Source of the DNA: Cyclospora cayetanensis
Lineage: Eukaryota; Apicomplexa; Conoidasida; Eucoccidiorida; Eimeriidae
Direction: 5' to 3'
NCBI RefSeq assembly: GCF_002999335.1
Contig: NW_020312480.1
Coordinates: 310,001-374,000 of the forward strand
DNA: 64,000 bases
Shown here: in pieces, positions 36,040 through 47,304 of the stretch
How positions within the stretch are numbered: the stretch's first letter is position 1
How the letters are laid out: every line of letters starts with the position of its first letter
Translations under genes and position numbers: made by a program
The notes under the pieces: generated by a model
What the model was told of the DNA's origin: nothing
The model's database searches: none
What the model saw: the letters and a program-made list of their open reading frames with translations, nothing else

Positions 36040-38697
36040 TCAGTACGCGTAATAAAGCGGTATGAATGCCGATGAACTCACAGATATACGGCTACTGAAT
36101 GCCAAGAAAGCAATATTGCACTGCATGTCTGATTGCAACAACGCTTGTCGCTCCCTTGCAGTAGATACATCAAGGCCTTTTACACCTTGCATCAGCCTTC
36201 CATGACCCCCTCCGCTGTGGCCCCTGTTCCCTAAAGCGCAAGACCCGTGTGACTGCCTAAGAACCATACCCCTACCCATTCCTTGAAAACTCACAAGGTT
36301 TGCTCCCCTCCACTGCACCAAGCCCACGCTTCCTCTCAATCCTCCGTTCCTTCTGCGTCTGTCAAATTCATCTGTAGACTTTATCGATTCCACTGGTCGA
36401 TGTACCCTAATGGGGATAGACGCAGAGAGGACCCCTTTTTCGGGCTGATGCTGCTGCTGCTCTGCTGTTATTCGGTTCAAGGGAATAACACTCATGGACT
36501 CGAGAGGGGTCGCGCTACTGCTGCTGCTGTCTCGTCTACTCCTGTACCTGCCGAAAGCCCTCCTTTCTCTGCTTCTGGGCCTCCGGATGGCACTTCCTGT
36601 GTGCCACAGAGTGTGTTGAAGGTCAGGGACCTTAAGTAGGGTCGGGATCTCCCTTAAGTCAAAAGTGTTGTGAGGTTCGCTAATGACTTCACCCACAAGG
36701 TCTACTGGGTTATCCGGAGTGATACGGAGCCCCCAATGAGAACCTAAACGAGCATCCATGTTCTTTTCCAATAATCCTTCAGCGCTTGTACGGCCAGATG
36801 ATTGTTGCTGGTGCCGGCGACCTAGCAGCAACGGCAGCTCCTGCTGCTTTAATTCTTGCACTCTCTCCTGTCTTACTTTCCGTGGCGTTTGCCATTTTGT
36901 GTACTTCTTCCTCATGAGGGATACCAGCGGAATGCTCCGAGGATGATGCACCCCATGCACAACTCTCAGTTCTTGGTCTACGTTGCTGCAATGGGTGCGA
37001 AATGAGGAGCTGCTCGGGTAGTTTAATAGAAGCGGAGCATCTGCTGCCTGATGGACAGACCTTGCTACAGCAGCGCCTGGTGGTATTGTGCATGCTGCAG
37101 ATCCTGTTAGTGCTGGATCACCTGCAGACCGCCGAAGTTTACTGCAGTATCTGCTGGTCATCTGTTCATGTGCCTCAGGCCTCTGGCAGCCGCTGTCTCT
37201 CCGGCTCTTTTGCTGCAACCATCCTCTCTCTGGAATGCGGAGCAGTGCTCCTGCTGGAGCTCCTTCTGTTGCAGCTGCTACGCTAGCTGCTTCGGGAAAA
37301 TCGCCCTCGTGAGAGGAGTCCCTGAGAACAGCCAAGGCGTCTGGACCTGCAGATACCTGCAACGCTGTCATTCGGCAGCTGAGGTACCCAGTCGTGAGCG
37401 AGTCGAGATCAGGGGCAGCCCCTACACTCATAGCAGCAGGAGAAGCAACGAGAGGAGCAGGAGCAACATCGCTAGCACTGCTACTTCGATCGAGTGTACT
37501 AGGATCTAAGGTGCTCGCCAACGGAGTCTCTGGAGCCTGTTTGTAATTTCCGAATGTCTGGGAAGACACTTGAATCCCACAGCTTCTAGAGATACGCCTT
37601 ACACCTCTGCTGCCTCCGTTTTTGCTGCTGCTGATGCTGCTTGGGTCTGCCGCACCGTGATCGGAAGCCTTTGTGAGTTTCTGATGCTCCCGCATCTGTT
37701 GATCATGCTTATGTTCCCCATTACGATGCCCTACAGGAGCTGAATGAGAATCTCCGCTTACCTGAGAAGAGTCGCGTCTGAGGCACCACTGAGCTTCTCG
37801 GGTCGTCCAGTGTTGCAGCAGCAGCTGACTCCTGCTGCTGAGGCTGTTACTAATACTGCAACTATTAGCTCGGGTGGATGGCAAGAGTAAATTATTGGTG
37901 TCCTTTGTGTCATGATCTTGGTTTTTGCTACATGCCCTGCTGCTTCTTGTGTTCTCCCAATCCCTAAGAGCTTGTCCAGCATTCACGCACATCCTTGGCC
38001 TAAAAGAGCTGAAAGATGACAGAGGATGCCGCTGCTGCTGCTGTTTCTCTCTTCGCGAGGTTGACGAAGGCAACATTTCCTTCCTTTGGCTGCTGCCACT
38101 CTTGCTCGCTCTTATTCGTGCTAGGAGCCCTGCTGCCGCTGCTGCTGCAGTTACTGCTGCAGTCGTTGTCGCTACAGCGTCTGGAGAGCATATATTCTGG
38201 GGTGAGAGCGCAGCAGCGGCGAAGCGCTGCTGAAGTGCATGCAGTTGCTGTGTCTCCTGGTCCTTCTGCATCGCTAAACGTTGTTGCTTCTGCAGCTTCT
38301 TCTCCCTCCGCTGCTGTTGCTGTCTCTGCAGCTGCAGCAGCAGTTGCTCCTCGAGCATACTGCTACGCAGTCGTAGTTTCAAGTCCTTCGATTGCCCGAC
38401 ATGCTGCGATTTTTCATTTGAGACACGAAGGGATTGACGCTCTGCAGCTGCAGCAGATACGGGGCTGTGTCTTTTCTCTGTATTGACCTTTTGGCTTGCA
38501 ATTCCGCGGCCTTTGCACCTTGTTTTCTGCCTCAAGCTCAGCTGCTTTGTGTAGGGACGGGCGCTGCAGCCCGTATTGCGCCGGCGCCGTTGCCGGTGCT
38601 CCCGGCATTTCGACGCGTGCACATGATCGCGACCCTGGGATCCATTGAAGGGGTCTTCATGCAGCCCGGGAGCAGAACTGCTGCTCTCTACGGTCAT
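36040..38697 (-). CDS. Large low-complexity coccidian protein, unknown
   Basis: A frame open for about 900 codons. The first ATG is at 38697, but the frame stays open upstream to a T-rich CTAG acceptor near 38790, so a further 5' exon is likely. Numbered from the open frame's upstream end, residues about 137-183 form a Gln/Leu/Lys-rich stretch likely to be coiled coil (LLLQLQRQQQQRREKKLQKQ). The middle is Ser/Ala/Arg-rich and probably disordered. A more ordered-looking segment near the C-terminal third (about residues 640-760; HWGLRITPDNPVDLVGEV, FDLREIPTLLKVPDL) may be the conserved core. No enzyme motif or membrane span is seen. Poly-Gln, poly-Ala and poly-Ser tracts are typical of eimeriid proteins. 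A scaffold or nucleic-acid-binding role is possible because of the many basic residues, but this is a guess. Antisense frames across it are mirrors. Confidence 0.65.
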   Translation of the reverse strand: MTVESSSSAPGLHEDPFNGSQGRDHVHASKCREHRQRRRRNTGCSARPYTKQLSLRQKTRCKGRGIASQKVNTEKRHSPVSAAAAERQSLRVSNEKSQHVGQSKDLKLRLRSSMLEEQLLLQLQRQQQQRREKKLQKQQRLAMQKDQETQQLHALQQRFAAAALSPQNICSPDAVATTTAAVTAAAAAAGLLARIRASKSGSSQRKEMLPSSTSRREKQQQQRHPLSSFSSFRPRMCVNAGQALRDWENTRSSRACSKNQDHDTKDTNNLLLPSTRANSCSISNSLSSRSQLLLQHWTTREAQWCLRRDSSQVSGDSHSAPVGHRNGEHKHDQQMREHQKLTKASDHGAADPSSISSSKNGGSRGVRRISRSCGIQVSSQTFGNYKQAPETPLASTLDPSTLDRSSSASDVAPAPLVASPAAMSVGAAPDLDSLTTGYLSCRMTALQVSAGPDALAVLRDSSHEGDFPEAASVAAATEGAPAGALLRIPERGWLQQKSRRDSGCQRPEAHEQMTSRYCSKLRRSAGDPALTGSAACTIPPGAAVARSVHQAADAPLLLNYPSSSSFRTHCSNVDQELRVVHGVHHPRSIPLVSLMRKKYTKWQTPRKVRQERVQELKQQELPLLLGRRHQQQSSGRTSAEGLLEKNMDARLGSHWGLRITPDNPVDLVGEVISEPHNTFDLREIPTLLKVPDLQHTLWHTGSAIRRPRSRERRAFGRYRSRRDSSSSSATPLESMSVIPLNRITAEQQQHQPEKGVLSASIPIRVHRPVESIKSTDEFDRRRRNGGLRGSVGLVQWRGANLVSFQGMGRGMVLRQSHGSCALGNRGHSGGGHGRLMQGVKGLDVSTARERQALLQSDMQCNIAFLAFSSRISVSSSAFIPLYYAY

Positions 38698-38769
38698 GCT
38701 TGTACAGGCAGGACCTCTGAAGGACACGCAGCTGGGGGAGATTTCTTTAGCGGGGGACCAAGGCAACAC

Positions 38770-40274
38770 GGGGTAGCCAAACGGGGCTCTAGAAGAATAG
38801 TCAGAGTTACAATGGAGCGGTTAGATTGCATGAGAGAGTACAGTGGCCAGAATTAAAAGCAGAAGGCCAGTGGTAAGTGAGATACCGGAAGCCCCTAAAT
38901 AAATCACGGACATCCGCACCTTAGAAACGTAGGGCAACATCCCTTGAAACGCAAGCCATCTGGGTTTCTGCTGCTTATCCTCCATACTTTAAATGCTATA
39001 AAAACTCGGAACTAATGAAATCGGGGTTCTGATTGGTTTGGTGATAAGCGAAGAAAAATGGCGGCAGTAATGTGGTGGCTGAGTCCAACCGGCTGGGGAT
39101 TAGAGCCACGGACACCACCAAAGACCAAGAAGAAAATACTTCACAGTACGGTAAAGGCGATGTTGCTGGATCCTATAGTCCCTACTTGCAACTAAATGTG
39201 TCTTGTTAGTGGATTTCTCCATCACATGCTTACTGATGTCTGCCTATACCTAAGAGTGGTATTCTTCTACATGATTCTTCAATGTGCTAGTCATATGTTC
39301 CTCGTGCTCTAGGGCTAGATTCGGTTATTCATTTAATTTATATTAAGGTCAATCCGAACGACGAGAAACACACATTCTGAACATCCCTACTTCCTGTTGA
39401 GAACGAGCATGGAAGGGATAGCAGACGACAGTTATAGCACGTCTCTTCCTGCCTCCGTCGACGTGCACTCTCTAGACATGGTCCAGCTCTTAAAGTGTTC
39501 CTCTGCTTTTTATATACCTGCATAGCTAGTGTAGTGCTTTATATTCGACTTTGCGTCCACCACTATGACACCCTGCGGCCCATTGTGTTTACTCTCTCCT
39601 GTTACCTCTTTGAGCTCCTCATTCATCCTGTTTATTCACCCCTCTGCTGCCATTTACCTTGCTTCTGCCTCTAGATTCTTTGTTCCTATTGTATTTTCCC
39701 TTCCATTACCTGCTCCAGCCCCCTCCAAGTCCTTCGGTAGAGCAAAGTGCTCCTTGCGTTCGAGTTGATACATCTCACCATTTTCAGATTAAGGATGCAA
39801 GTGCTGGCCTATATCTAAGTCGTGTGGCGATATTTTGGGGTATCACTTTCTAGACCGTCGCATTAGTATGTAGTAGAGTCATGAGACATGATTGAGAAGC
39901 GTATCAAATTAATCAACAAGAAATATCAGTAGATTCACAAAAGTCGGCCTGGTCAAGTTAGAAGCTGCATATGACCAACTGCTACTGCTTCTACCAAAGC
40001 GGAAATGGGAGTAGATCGGCTTAGCGCAGCAATCTATCCTCATCCACCGTGCAAACGGCAGGAATACGCAAAAATATGTCTTAGGTCAATGGTTTTGGCC
40101 AGCAAAGTCCGACTAATGCCGTTAGCCCTTTCATCCCCCCGCTTACTTCTTTCCTTCTCCCTGTGCCTTCGTACTTTTCTGTCGAGTTGCTAAGTGTCAT
40201 ATGGCAGGGACCCGAAAGGCCCATCATGAGGCACAGGGGCCCCTAAAAAGATGAAAGAGCTACAGACGATCTAT
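38770..40274. other. Intergenic region
   Basis: About 1.5 kb upstream of one minus-strand gene and downstream of the next. It may include a short 5' exon of the 36.0-38.7 kb gene. No further exon or RNA gene seen. Confidence 0.4.
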
Positions 40275-43200
40275 TTACAAAAAACCTTTTACGGGGGGAG
40301 ACACTCGTACACTCAAGTTACCCGTAGCTACTCCCTTCATTCCACATGGCCCTTCCATGTATCCCACCCCTTTAACTCGATGTGCGTCTGCAGCTAGCAA
40401 ACCCTCACTGGGGGGTTCTGTGTAACCTCCCCCACAAACCGGCACCGGCCGTTGTCCCTCATCATCAATCCAACCCCAATGACCCCCGCCAAGGGAGCCC
40501 CCGGCAGCAATGCCCTTTAAATGCCTCGAAGGTAGCCCATGCACTCCTTCCCCTGCCTCCGCATGCTCTTGAAGGTGGGGGTGTGTCAACGAGTCCGGGA
40601 TACCTCCCTGTTGCGATCCTCCTTGTCCATCCTTCTGATCTACACTCTCGCACTCCTGTCGCTGCTTGTGTGCGTTGTAAAGCCCCGCAGGGGGTGCCGA
40701 ATGCATCATACATTGTCTGGAGCCCACGGTCCCCCACCATCCTGTTGCGCCAGATGGCGCTCCTTGATGCAAGGGCCCCCCGTGCTGTTGCATCTGTTGC
40801 ATATGCTGCCGATGCAAGCCAGAGTGCGGGGAATTCCAGACAAATGGGCACCCTGGGGGGGACGATGCAAAGTGCCCCGGAACAAATACTCCTTGGGGCC
40901 CCGGCATCCCACCACAGCCAGAGGGGGCCCCCATCGGAGAGCCCCAATAGGGACTAGAACTTCCTAATGGGCCTCCCATAGAGCCTGCATGACGATGTAC
41001 GGGAAGCATCAAATAGCCAGGAGCTCCGTTATCTGTCTGTACATTGGGTTGCCAACCGCTCGCCATCCCGTGTAGGCTTACAGGGGTCTGTCCATGGAAG
41101 GGTGTCATGTAACTCTGCAGGCCCCCATTGGGAGTCCCCCTAGGTGCCCCCATATGGGTTGCCGTTGGGGGGCCTATATGCGCGCAAGAGACGGGGTGTA
41201 GAGGCACATGGACCCCTGGAGGTGAAAACGGTGAGGACGGTCCGCCCCCTCCAAAGAGCGGGATTTGAAACGGAGCTGACGAGTGTAGCATAAGACCATG
41301 GGGGGCTCCGCCATATTGTATCGGGTGATGTCCCATATGAGCCCCCATGGAGCGGCACGAAGCAGGATGTGGCCAGGAGCTTGCACACCGATGCAACCTG
41401 CATTGGTGTGAGTGCTGTAACCCATGTTGTGCCAATCTGCATGAGCGTTCATCGCATTCTCTTTCCTCCATCTCCGTCCGCTTGTCCGCCGCATGCTGTT
41501 CGTCTTCTGGCTGGAGTTGTCCGCCAAGCGTGATGTGGGTTGTATTGCTTTCTCCATTATCACCTTCGGTCTCTAGTTGGACTTCAAACTGCAGCGAGCC
41601 GTCCAGTTGGATGCTTCTTCCCGAACCTTCGGTCATAATTTTGATGGGCCGTTTCCTTAGAAACTCTGGAAATCTTGCCCTCAGAAGGGAAGCGACAGTT
41701 GGCAGTTGGTAGTGTCGGGTGTACGTGTTCCCCATCTTGTATTTTTTTGGCCGTGTGTAAACACTGCGATAAGAAGGCCCAGAGATTCCTAAGCAATTAT
41801 TCCTTATAGGAACATACTGCGCAGACACCGTAGGGGGAGGTGGACGTAAGCGGTTCTCGTAAGCAACCAAACCCCAGCGCCTGTCGTCAGAAGTCATTCC
41901 CCACCGATTATCGTAATCCTCTGAGTATATAAGAGCACACACAATGCACACTGAAACTTTGGGGCTTGTAAATTAGAGTCTGGAGCAAGTGGCTGTCCAG
42001 AGGCTGGGTCACGGCAGCATAGTCTCGCGTGTAGGCTATGCGTGATGTAGCAGGGGAGATACGGGCTTTCCCTCCGTACGCATAAACACTAAAAGTATGA
42101 GTAATTGCCTTCAGGAGAGTGTGTTGCATATCTTTTAGCATCACCTAGATCACTTTCACAGGCCGAATCAGAGTCGATTTGTCCATAGTCTTGCCCTTCT
42201 CCTTGTTCAGCCAGTGACAAGTGGAAGTTCCATCCTGCGGGGTCAAAAGGATCCAACACTGCACATCGGAAGTGACATTGAGGCATAGGATACACAATGA
42301 AAGCTGTGAAGACTGTGTACCTGCTTTTTGCTTTTCGAAGCTAGATGGAAAGCAAATAGTTTTCCAGGGTACGAGGGAAGCCACAGGGGCTCGTCGGCGG
42401 GCATCACGCACCGACAGGGGAATTACCTCCCACATTGGCACCCCTGCACATACAGCACGAATGCCAATCTAGGGAAGCAGATTCGCCTCCAAGGGCTCCC
42501 GGGCAGACGGGACCGCCAAACATTGTTCGTATCATCGAAGCATAGGGATCCGCGGCGCAGGTTCCAGGAACCTGAGAGAAAGGAGTTCCCCAGTCCCGTC
42601 CACTTTCCCGGCTAGGAAACTGGCGTTCGCCTTCAGGGACACCCAACAGCGAGGGATCAAGCAGAGGGTCACCTATCACAGGTGATTCTGCTTGATGCTG
42701 CTCCATGCGCGAGGTTTCCTTACGGGCACTTTTGGAAATCAAGCTCAATGCGGATTTCAGGGGAGAAGCTACACTTTCCCCTTGTGGTTCCAGGTTCTGG
42801 GGCTTATCCTTTCGCGTCTCCAACTCTAGAGATCCGTGAGAGTTCTGGGACGACCCTTGGGGGCTCATGCTTGGGGACGGACTTTCGTCAGGCTGTTGTG
42901 GCCTAGGCGGTTCAGAAAAATCCCAAGTGTCCTCTGCTCCGGAAACCGTAGGCGGCCCTTTAGGGAGGGCTTCTGCACGCCCCGTTGGGTGGTGATGAGA
43001 TGAAGACAGCCCCGAATGACTGAATTTTGCCAGGAGTCCCTCCTTACTAGCAAAGTCCTGTGATTTGGAAGGCCTTAAGGACACGTTTTCATCGGCTTGA
43101 GCGTCCATGTCATTGTCAGGTGGAGGGCTGCCTTTATCCAAGCCATTCCGCTGAGCGCCAAGTCCTTGAGACACTGCTGAGACATCCCAGGTGTCCTTGC

Positions 43201-43792
43201 ACTCTAGCGACTGGGCCTTCCCTGTAGGATCCTTTGAACCTTCCGCGAACTTCCCAGAGCCTCCAGCCTTTATGCTACTACATTTTTTGAGGGGTCCAAT
43301 CTTTTCGGGCTGTGATTTCCTCAAGTTCTTTTGGTGCGCAATAGAGCCCCCTGCCGGTATATTGGTATCAATAACTGCGAAGCTATCCGTGGGCCTTTTA
43401 AAGACGCCTGTTGGCCCTTTAGAATCACATGCTGAGCCTTCTGTGCTAGCCGAAGTGCGCAATGGCCAAGCTCCGGGAGGCCTGGCATTTTCTGCCGACG
43501 AATCTACTGAGGCATAGTGTTCTGGTGTCCCTTTTGATTTACTAAGAGGCCTTGATGAAAGTAATCCGGCTCCGAGGGATACTCGTCGTGAGCTTTCCAT
43601 CTCGGGGTTATCGGCTGATCCCCTTAGAGGCCCCCAAGCTTTCTTTGAGTCTACCACCGGGCTAGTAAAGGGGGCCTTCGAAAAGCTTTCTCGCATAGCA
43701 TTTCCCAGTAATTCTTTCGCCATTTTCTGCCTGGATGAGGGCAGAGGGGGGTGCTTTGGGGGGAGGGCAACCTTGGCCCGGGGCACCGCCAT
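40275..43792 (-). CDS. Three-exon ~1,062-residue protein with repeated DTWD motifs, unknown
   Basis: Three open segments join in phase: exon 1 43792-42427 (donor GAG|GTAATT), exon 2 42321-42145 (donor TAG|GTGATG) and exon 3 41920-40275 (acceptor ATACTCAG). The lengths sum to exactly 1,063 codons including the stop. Exon 1 (about 455 residues) is polar, Ser/Pro/Lys-rich and probably disordered. It carries two copies of a short motif (KDTWDVSAVSQ and EDTWDFSEPPR) and a related RDWGTPF. Exon 2 contributes an aromatic segment (VLDPFDPAGWNFHLS) and an acidic run. Exon 3 starts with a compact basic region (YTRPKKYKMGNTYTRHY, FPEFLRKRPIKIM), then a long Gly/Pro/His/Met-rich tail. There is no signal peptide or membrane span. 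Short Trp-containing acidic motifs often bind partner proteins, so an adaptor or scaffold role is possible. The two ends could instead be separate genes, but phase agreement argues for one. Confidence 0.6.
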
Positions 43793-44050
43793 CTTGACAG
43801 TCGTGCTGCCTCCCGATTGAACTATATTCCCTGATTACGTGCCGTAGCAAGCATCTGGAGGACAGCCATGGAGACTCACAGATACGTTAGGTTGTTTGCC
43901 TACAGTGGTAGCATGGGATAAAAAGTAACGAGAGCCTTCTGCAAAAACTCAACAATCCACAATCCGGACATGGAGCCCACCGGTCGATGGGGGATTCCAA
44001 GAGGACTACTAACTGGTTTATGATTCCCCTAAGAAAAACCATACATGAAA

Positions 44051-44594
44051 TCACGCTGTGGTCTTGTTGGTGGAACGTTGCAACTGTCTCATATTTTCTT
44101 GGTTGTCTTTCTTTTCCTCCTTTTCAGGAAACCTCTCTTCTTGTAACTCTGCGTCGAGAGGACGATATCGGGCTCGTTGTGCTAGCGGGATAACATAATT
44201 TAGGCCGCTAACCCAATGAAAGATAACTTGCGGAAAGAGTTGAAATAACCACCATAGGGTTGGAGAACTCGCATGAGGCAATGAACTCTCTGCAGTGAGG
44301 ACGGGAAACCAAAAACGAGCGCAAAAAGGACAGCATCAAGAATGATGACAAGCCAGGGTAGCCACTTCAAATTGTGAAAGGCCCTTTAGTACCATATACA
44401 AATAGAAGACGGAGGATTGGTCCTATAATTGCAGTCCAGTCAAGCACTGATGGGATGCTTGCTTAATTCGCTGTTTACACGCAGAGTAAACCGGAAAAAG
44501 ACGACTGCACAGATAAAAGACCATATATAGACAACGCTACATGGAGAAAATCGAATAGCGTTACCGCAATCACAGAGCGTCGTTTAACTAACAT
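44051..44594 (-). CDS. Small membrane protein, two or three exons
   Basis: Exon 1 is 44594-44481: ATG, then MLVKRRSVIAVTLF and a clear membrane helix, ending at a GTGTAA donor. The last exon reads from about 44287 to a stop at 44051. It has a second hydrophobic helix (TLWWLFQLFPQVIFHWV) and a charged tail (RARYRPLDAELQEERFPEKE). With an acceptor at CAGAG| the two exons join in phase for 116 residues. Between them, around 44.3 kb, another hydrophobic frame (WLVIILDAVLFALVFGF) could be a middle exon or just a pyrimidine-rich acceptor region. Family not recognised. The PLAQRARYRPLD segment faintly recalls the linker before the core of ABCC transporters, but no ATPase follows. Confidence 0.4.
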
Positions 44595-47304
44595 CGAACT
44601 CGCGCAGCTCGGTTCGCTGCAGCGGTGGGGCTTATGCGCGCAAGGCACCGAGAAACGAGTTGTACTAACCATTACTTTTGGATACATCTGTTCAACTATT
44701 TTCCAAAAAGATTGATTTCAGGGTTTACACTGTATATGGTGGGTTTTTGATCGGAAACAACCGGGGAGACTGTAGGTGTGTAATGCTGGAATGCCGGCTA
44801 TGGCTTGTTGCCTTCCAAGGCACATAGGTATTTGTGTCTTCATTGACAGGAAAGCATTTTACGAGCTCTAAACTAAATGATCTGGGGCAAATCTCTCTGT
44901 CTGCTTATGTATTACCCCTCTTATGCGGGGAACAAAGGAAGATATTGCTGTTCCGTTTGTGAATTCGGTATACGTAGGTATTAATTAAATTCACTTTCCG
45001 TCTTCTATACTTGCATATTACAAGAGGATATAGGCTTACAGTAATGCGTTTTTTGCCGTTTCGGAGCTGCTCAGCTGCTTCCTATAGGGTGACACGGATT
45101 TGTATCCAAGCCAATGTGCATAGTCATGCAATGGTTGAGACGCTTCATCTAATTTGTCGGTAGGGGGGGCTTAACAATACGAGAGACCTGCATTAGAAGC
45201 TTGAAAATTACCCAGTAGTTTTGCTGGCCTTGCCAAGAAAGCACGTGAACTGTGAAAATGCGGAGTATCCACAGGGAACCGAATAAATGCTGCTTTTATC
45301 CTTTTTGGGTGCCACGGAAATAGTAGACGTCAATTTCCAGTTAAATGGGATGGGGAAAGTAGCTCTCACTGGCTTAAGGCCGAGCGTTTTGGGGCTTCGT
45401 TGCGTGCGGGAGAGTGTGCGGCTCTGTTTCGTTATCAGCGCCAGTCGCCGTGAATCAGCATGAGCAGTGCTGCTCGCGCTTCTTGGTAAGTGCGTTTACC
45501 CAGCTTATTCTCTGCCTGCGGTAGCTACCCTCACCCATGGATATTGCATGAAAGGCTGCTAATCATCACTCATAAGATGTTGTCTCCACTCAGATATGCG
45601 CCAGTGATCTCACATGTGTTGTGCCTTAATCTTTCCTGATTCCACTTTGGAGGGTTTTAAGGTGACTATGATGATTGCATCGGCTGTACGGGCATGTAGA
45701 CTCTGTGCTAGGTAGCGTTCAAGCCATATTAAACTATTTTACATTTCGAAACCGTTTAAATGTACTTGACATCGGTTTTCTGGTTGCAGGAGGTTTACAT
45801 ATCTCAGCTCGCCGACGACAGCCAGCCATCGCGCCGCAGCGGCTGCAGTTTCTTTCAGTCCTGCGTGAGTTGTTGGCTGTTGTATGCGTGTTTTTTACAT
45901 ATTTCCTGTTATTGATAAATGTGCACATCTCGATTTTTCAGCTGCAGTGTTTTCGCCTGACAGCGGTACGCTAAAGATCTGCCATTTTCCTGCAGACAGC
46001 GAGTCTCAAGGCATAAGTACGATTCACATGGGTACGCGCTTAAAATAGGGCGAAGGCGTAGCAGCAAAGGAGAAATAAACAATTCCCAGCACCTGATGCA
46101 TTCAGTTAGCATTGTCGGCTCGTTTATATAATGCTTGAGGCTTTGTACGACTATCCGTGAATGGGCGTAGTGCTTAGAGGGCACAAATACGCACACCCTA
46201 GCTGTCTCTATTTCCGTATGCCGGAACCTTTTGTTTCACAGGCAACGAGGAAGGGACCAATGTTGACAAAAACTCAGTAATCTAGTACGCGTGCTTTAGT
46301 TTGTAGTGAAGAATCACCCCAATTAAATCCTAGATGGTCTCTTACATGAGCTACCGTTTTTTCCACACTTTCTTTTGCCCTCGGAAAAATGCTTCCCATA
46401 ACAATGCAATCACAATACTCACTGTAACTTAAGATAACCTTTTCTTGCGTTTTTCATGTTCACAGACGTGTTGGTCTTGCCAATTCATGCTAATGTTACC
46501 TTCCGTCAGAGGATGTGATAGCAGCATGGAAAAGCCAAGATGGTGTGCTTAATATCCCATTGTGTTCAAACTTTAGTAGTTCGAAACAACAGTGACTACA
46601 TTCACTTGATGTGTTCTGGTAGCTAGCCACATGAGGCTAGGTGAAGCCACTCTACAAATATTCACTAGGGTAACCAAGCACACTCATCTGCAAGTTACTT
46701 GCAGAGGCATTAATCTACCTCCAAATAAGAGTTGGGGGGATCTCAGGAAGCCGTTGACTGAAGATACAGTTAATATTTTCATTCGTCAAATCGCAATAAG
46801 CACTCTTGTCCCTTCTGTATTATTCCCCTGAAACATTATTCTGAACACTTTTTACCTTTATCAACATCTTAGTTATAGCGCACTAGTGCTTCAAATGTGT
46901 TTGGGATGTTTTGAGCTTTGTCAACGCATTTTATCGTTTTCAATAAAATTAATGCAAGAAAATAGCCCCAATAAAACAGCAAATCAAAAGGAAGATCAAA
47001 AACTAAATCATGCATAAAGATCGGGTCTGCTTAGTAGTTCATATATTCGGCGACCTGCTGTGTGACAAAAAACGTCCGAAGATATAACTCATCAATTTCT
47101 TGTCATTTGCATAGAACCTGTTCTGATCGCCCAAAAAAGCAGGTATGGGCTTCTCTACTCCCTATTTTGTAAACAAACCACAGCACGGGATGCTCTCATA
47201 GCCTCAACTAGTTTCTTGAATTAAAACATGAAAGTAATAGCATCACGAATGCACTAAATAAGCTCATTTGTCATGCAAATCCCGCGTGTCATGTTTGAAG
47301 CTGC
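44595..47304. other. Intergenic region with a possible tiny spliced gene
   Basis: About 2.7 kb. Most of it shows nothing. At 45460 an ATG followed by eight codons meets a strong GTAAGT donor. Exons 45790-45864 and 45942-45960 have good acceptors and keep phase to give a 39-residue product. This may be a very small protein or a spliced non-coding transcript. The rest appears to be untranslated. Confidence 0.25.

Noticed and set aside
36283..38856. Many plus-strand ORFs rich in Leu, Cys, Ala and Ser
   Set aside because: Mirrors of the Gln/Ala/Ser repeats of the minus-strand low-complexity gene.
40382..40967. Long plus-strand ORFs of 142-191 codons
   Set aside because: Antisense to the Gly/Pro/His-rich last exon of the minus-strand 1,062-residue protein; G/C-rich composition suppresses stops on both strands.
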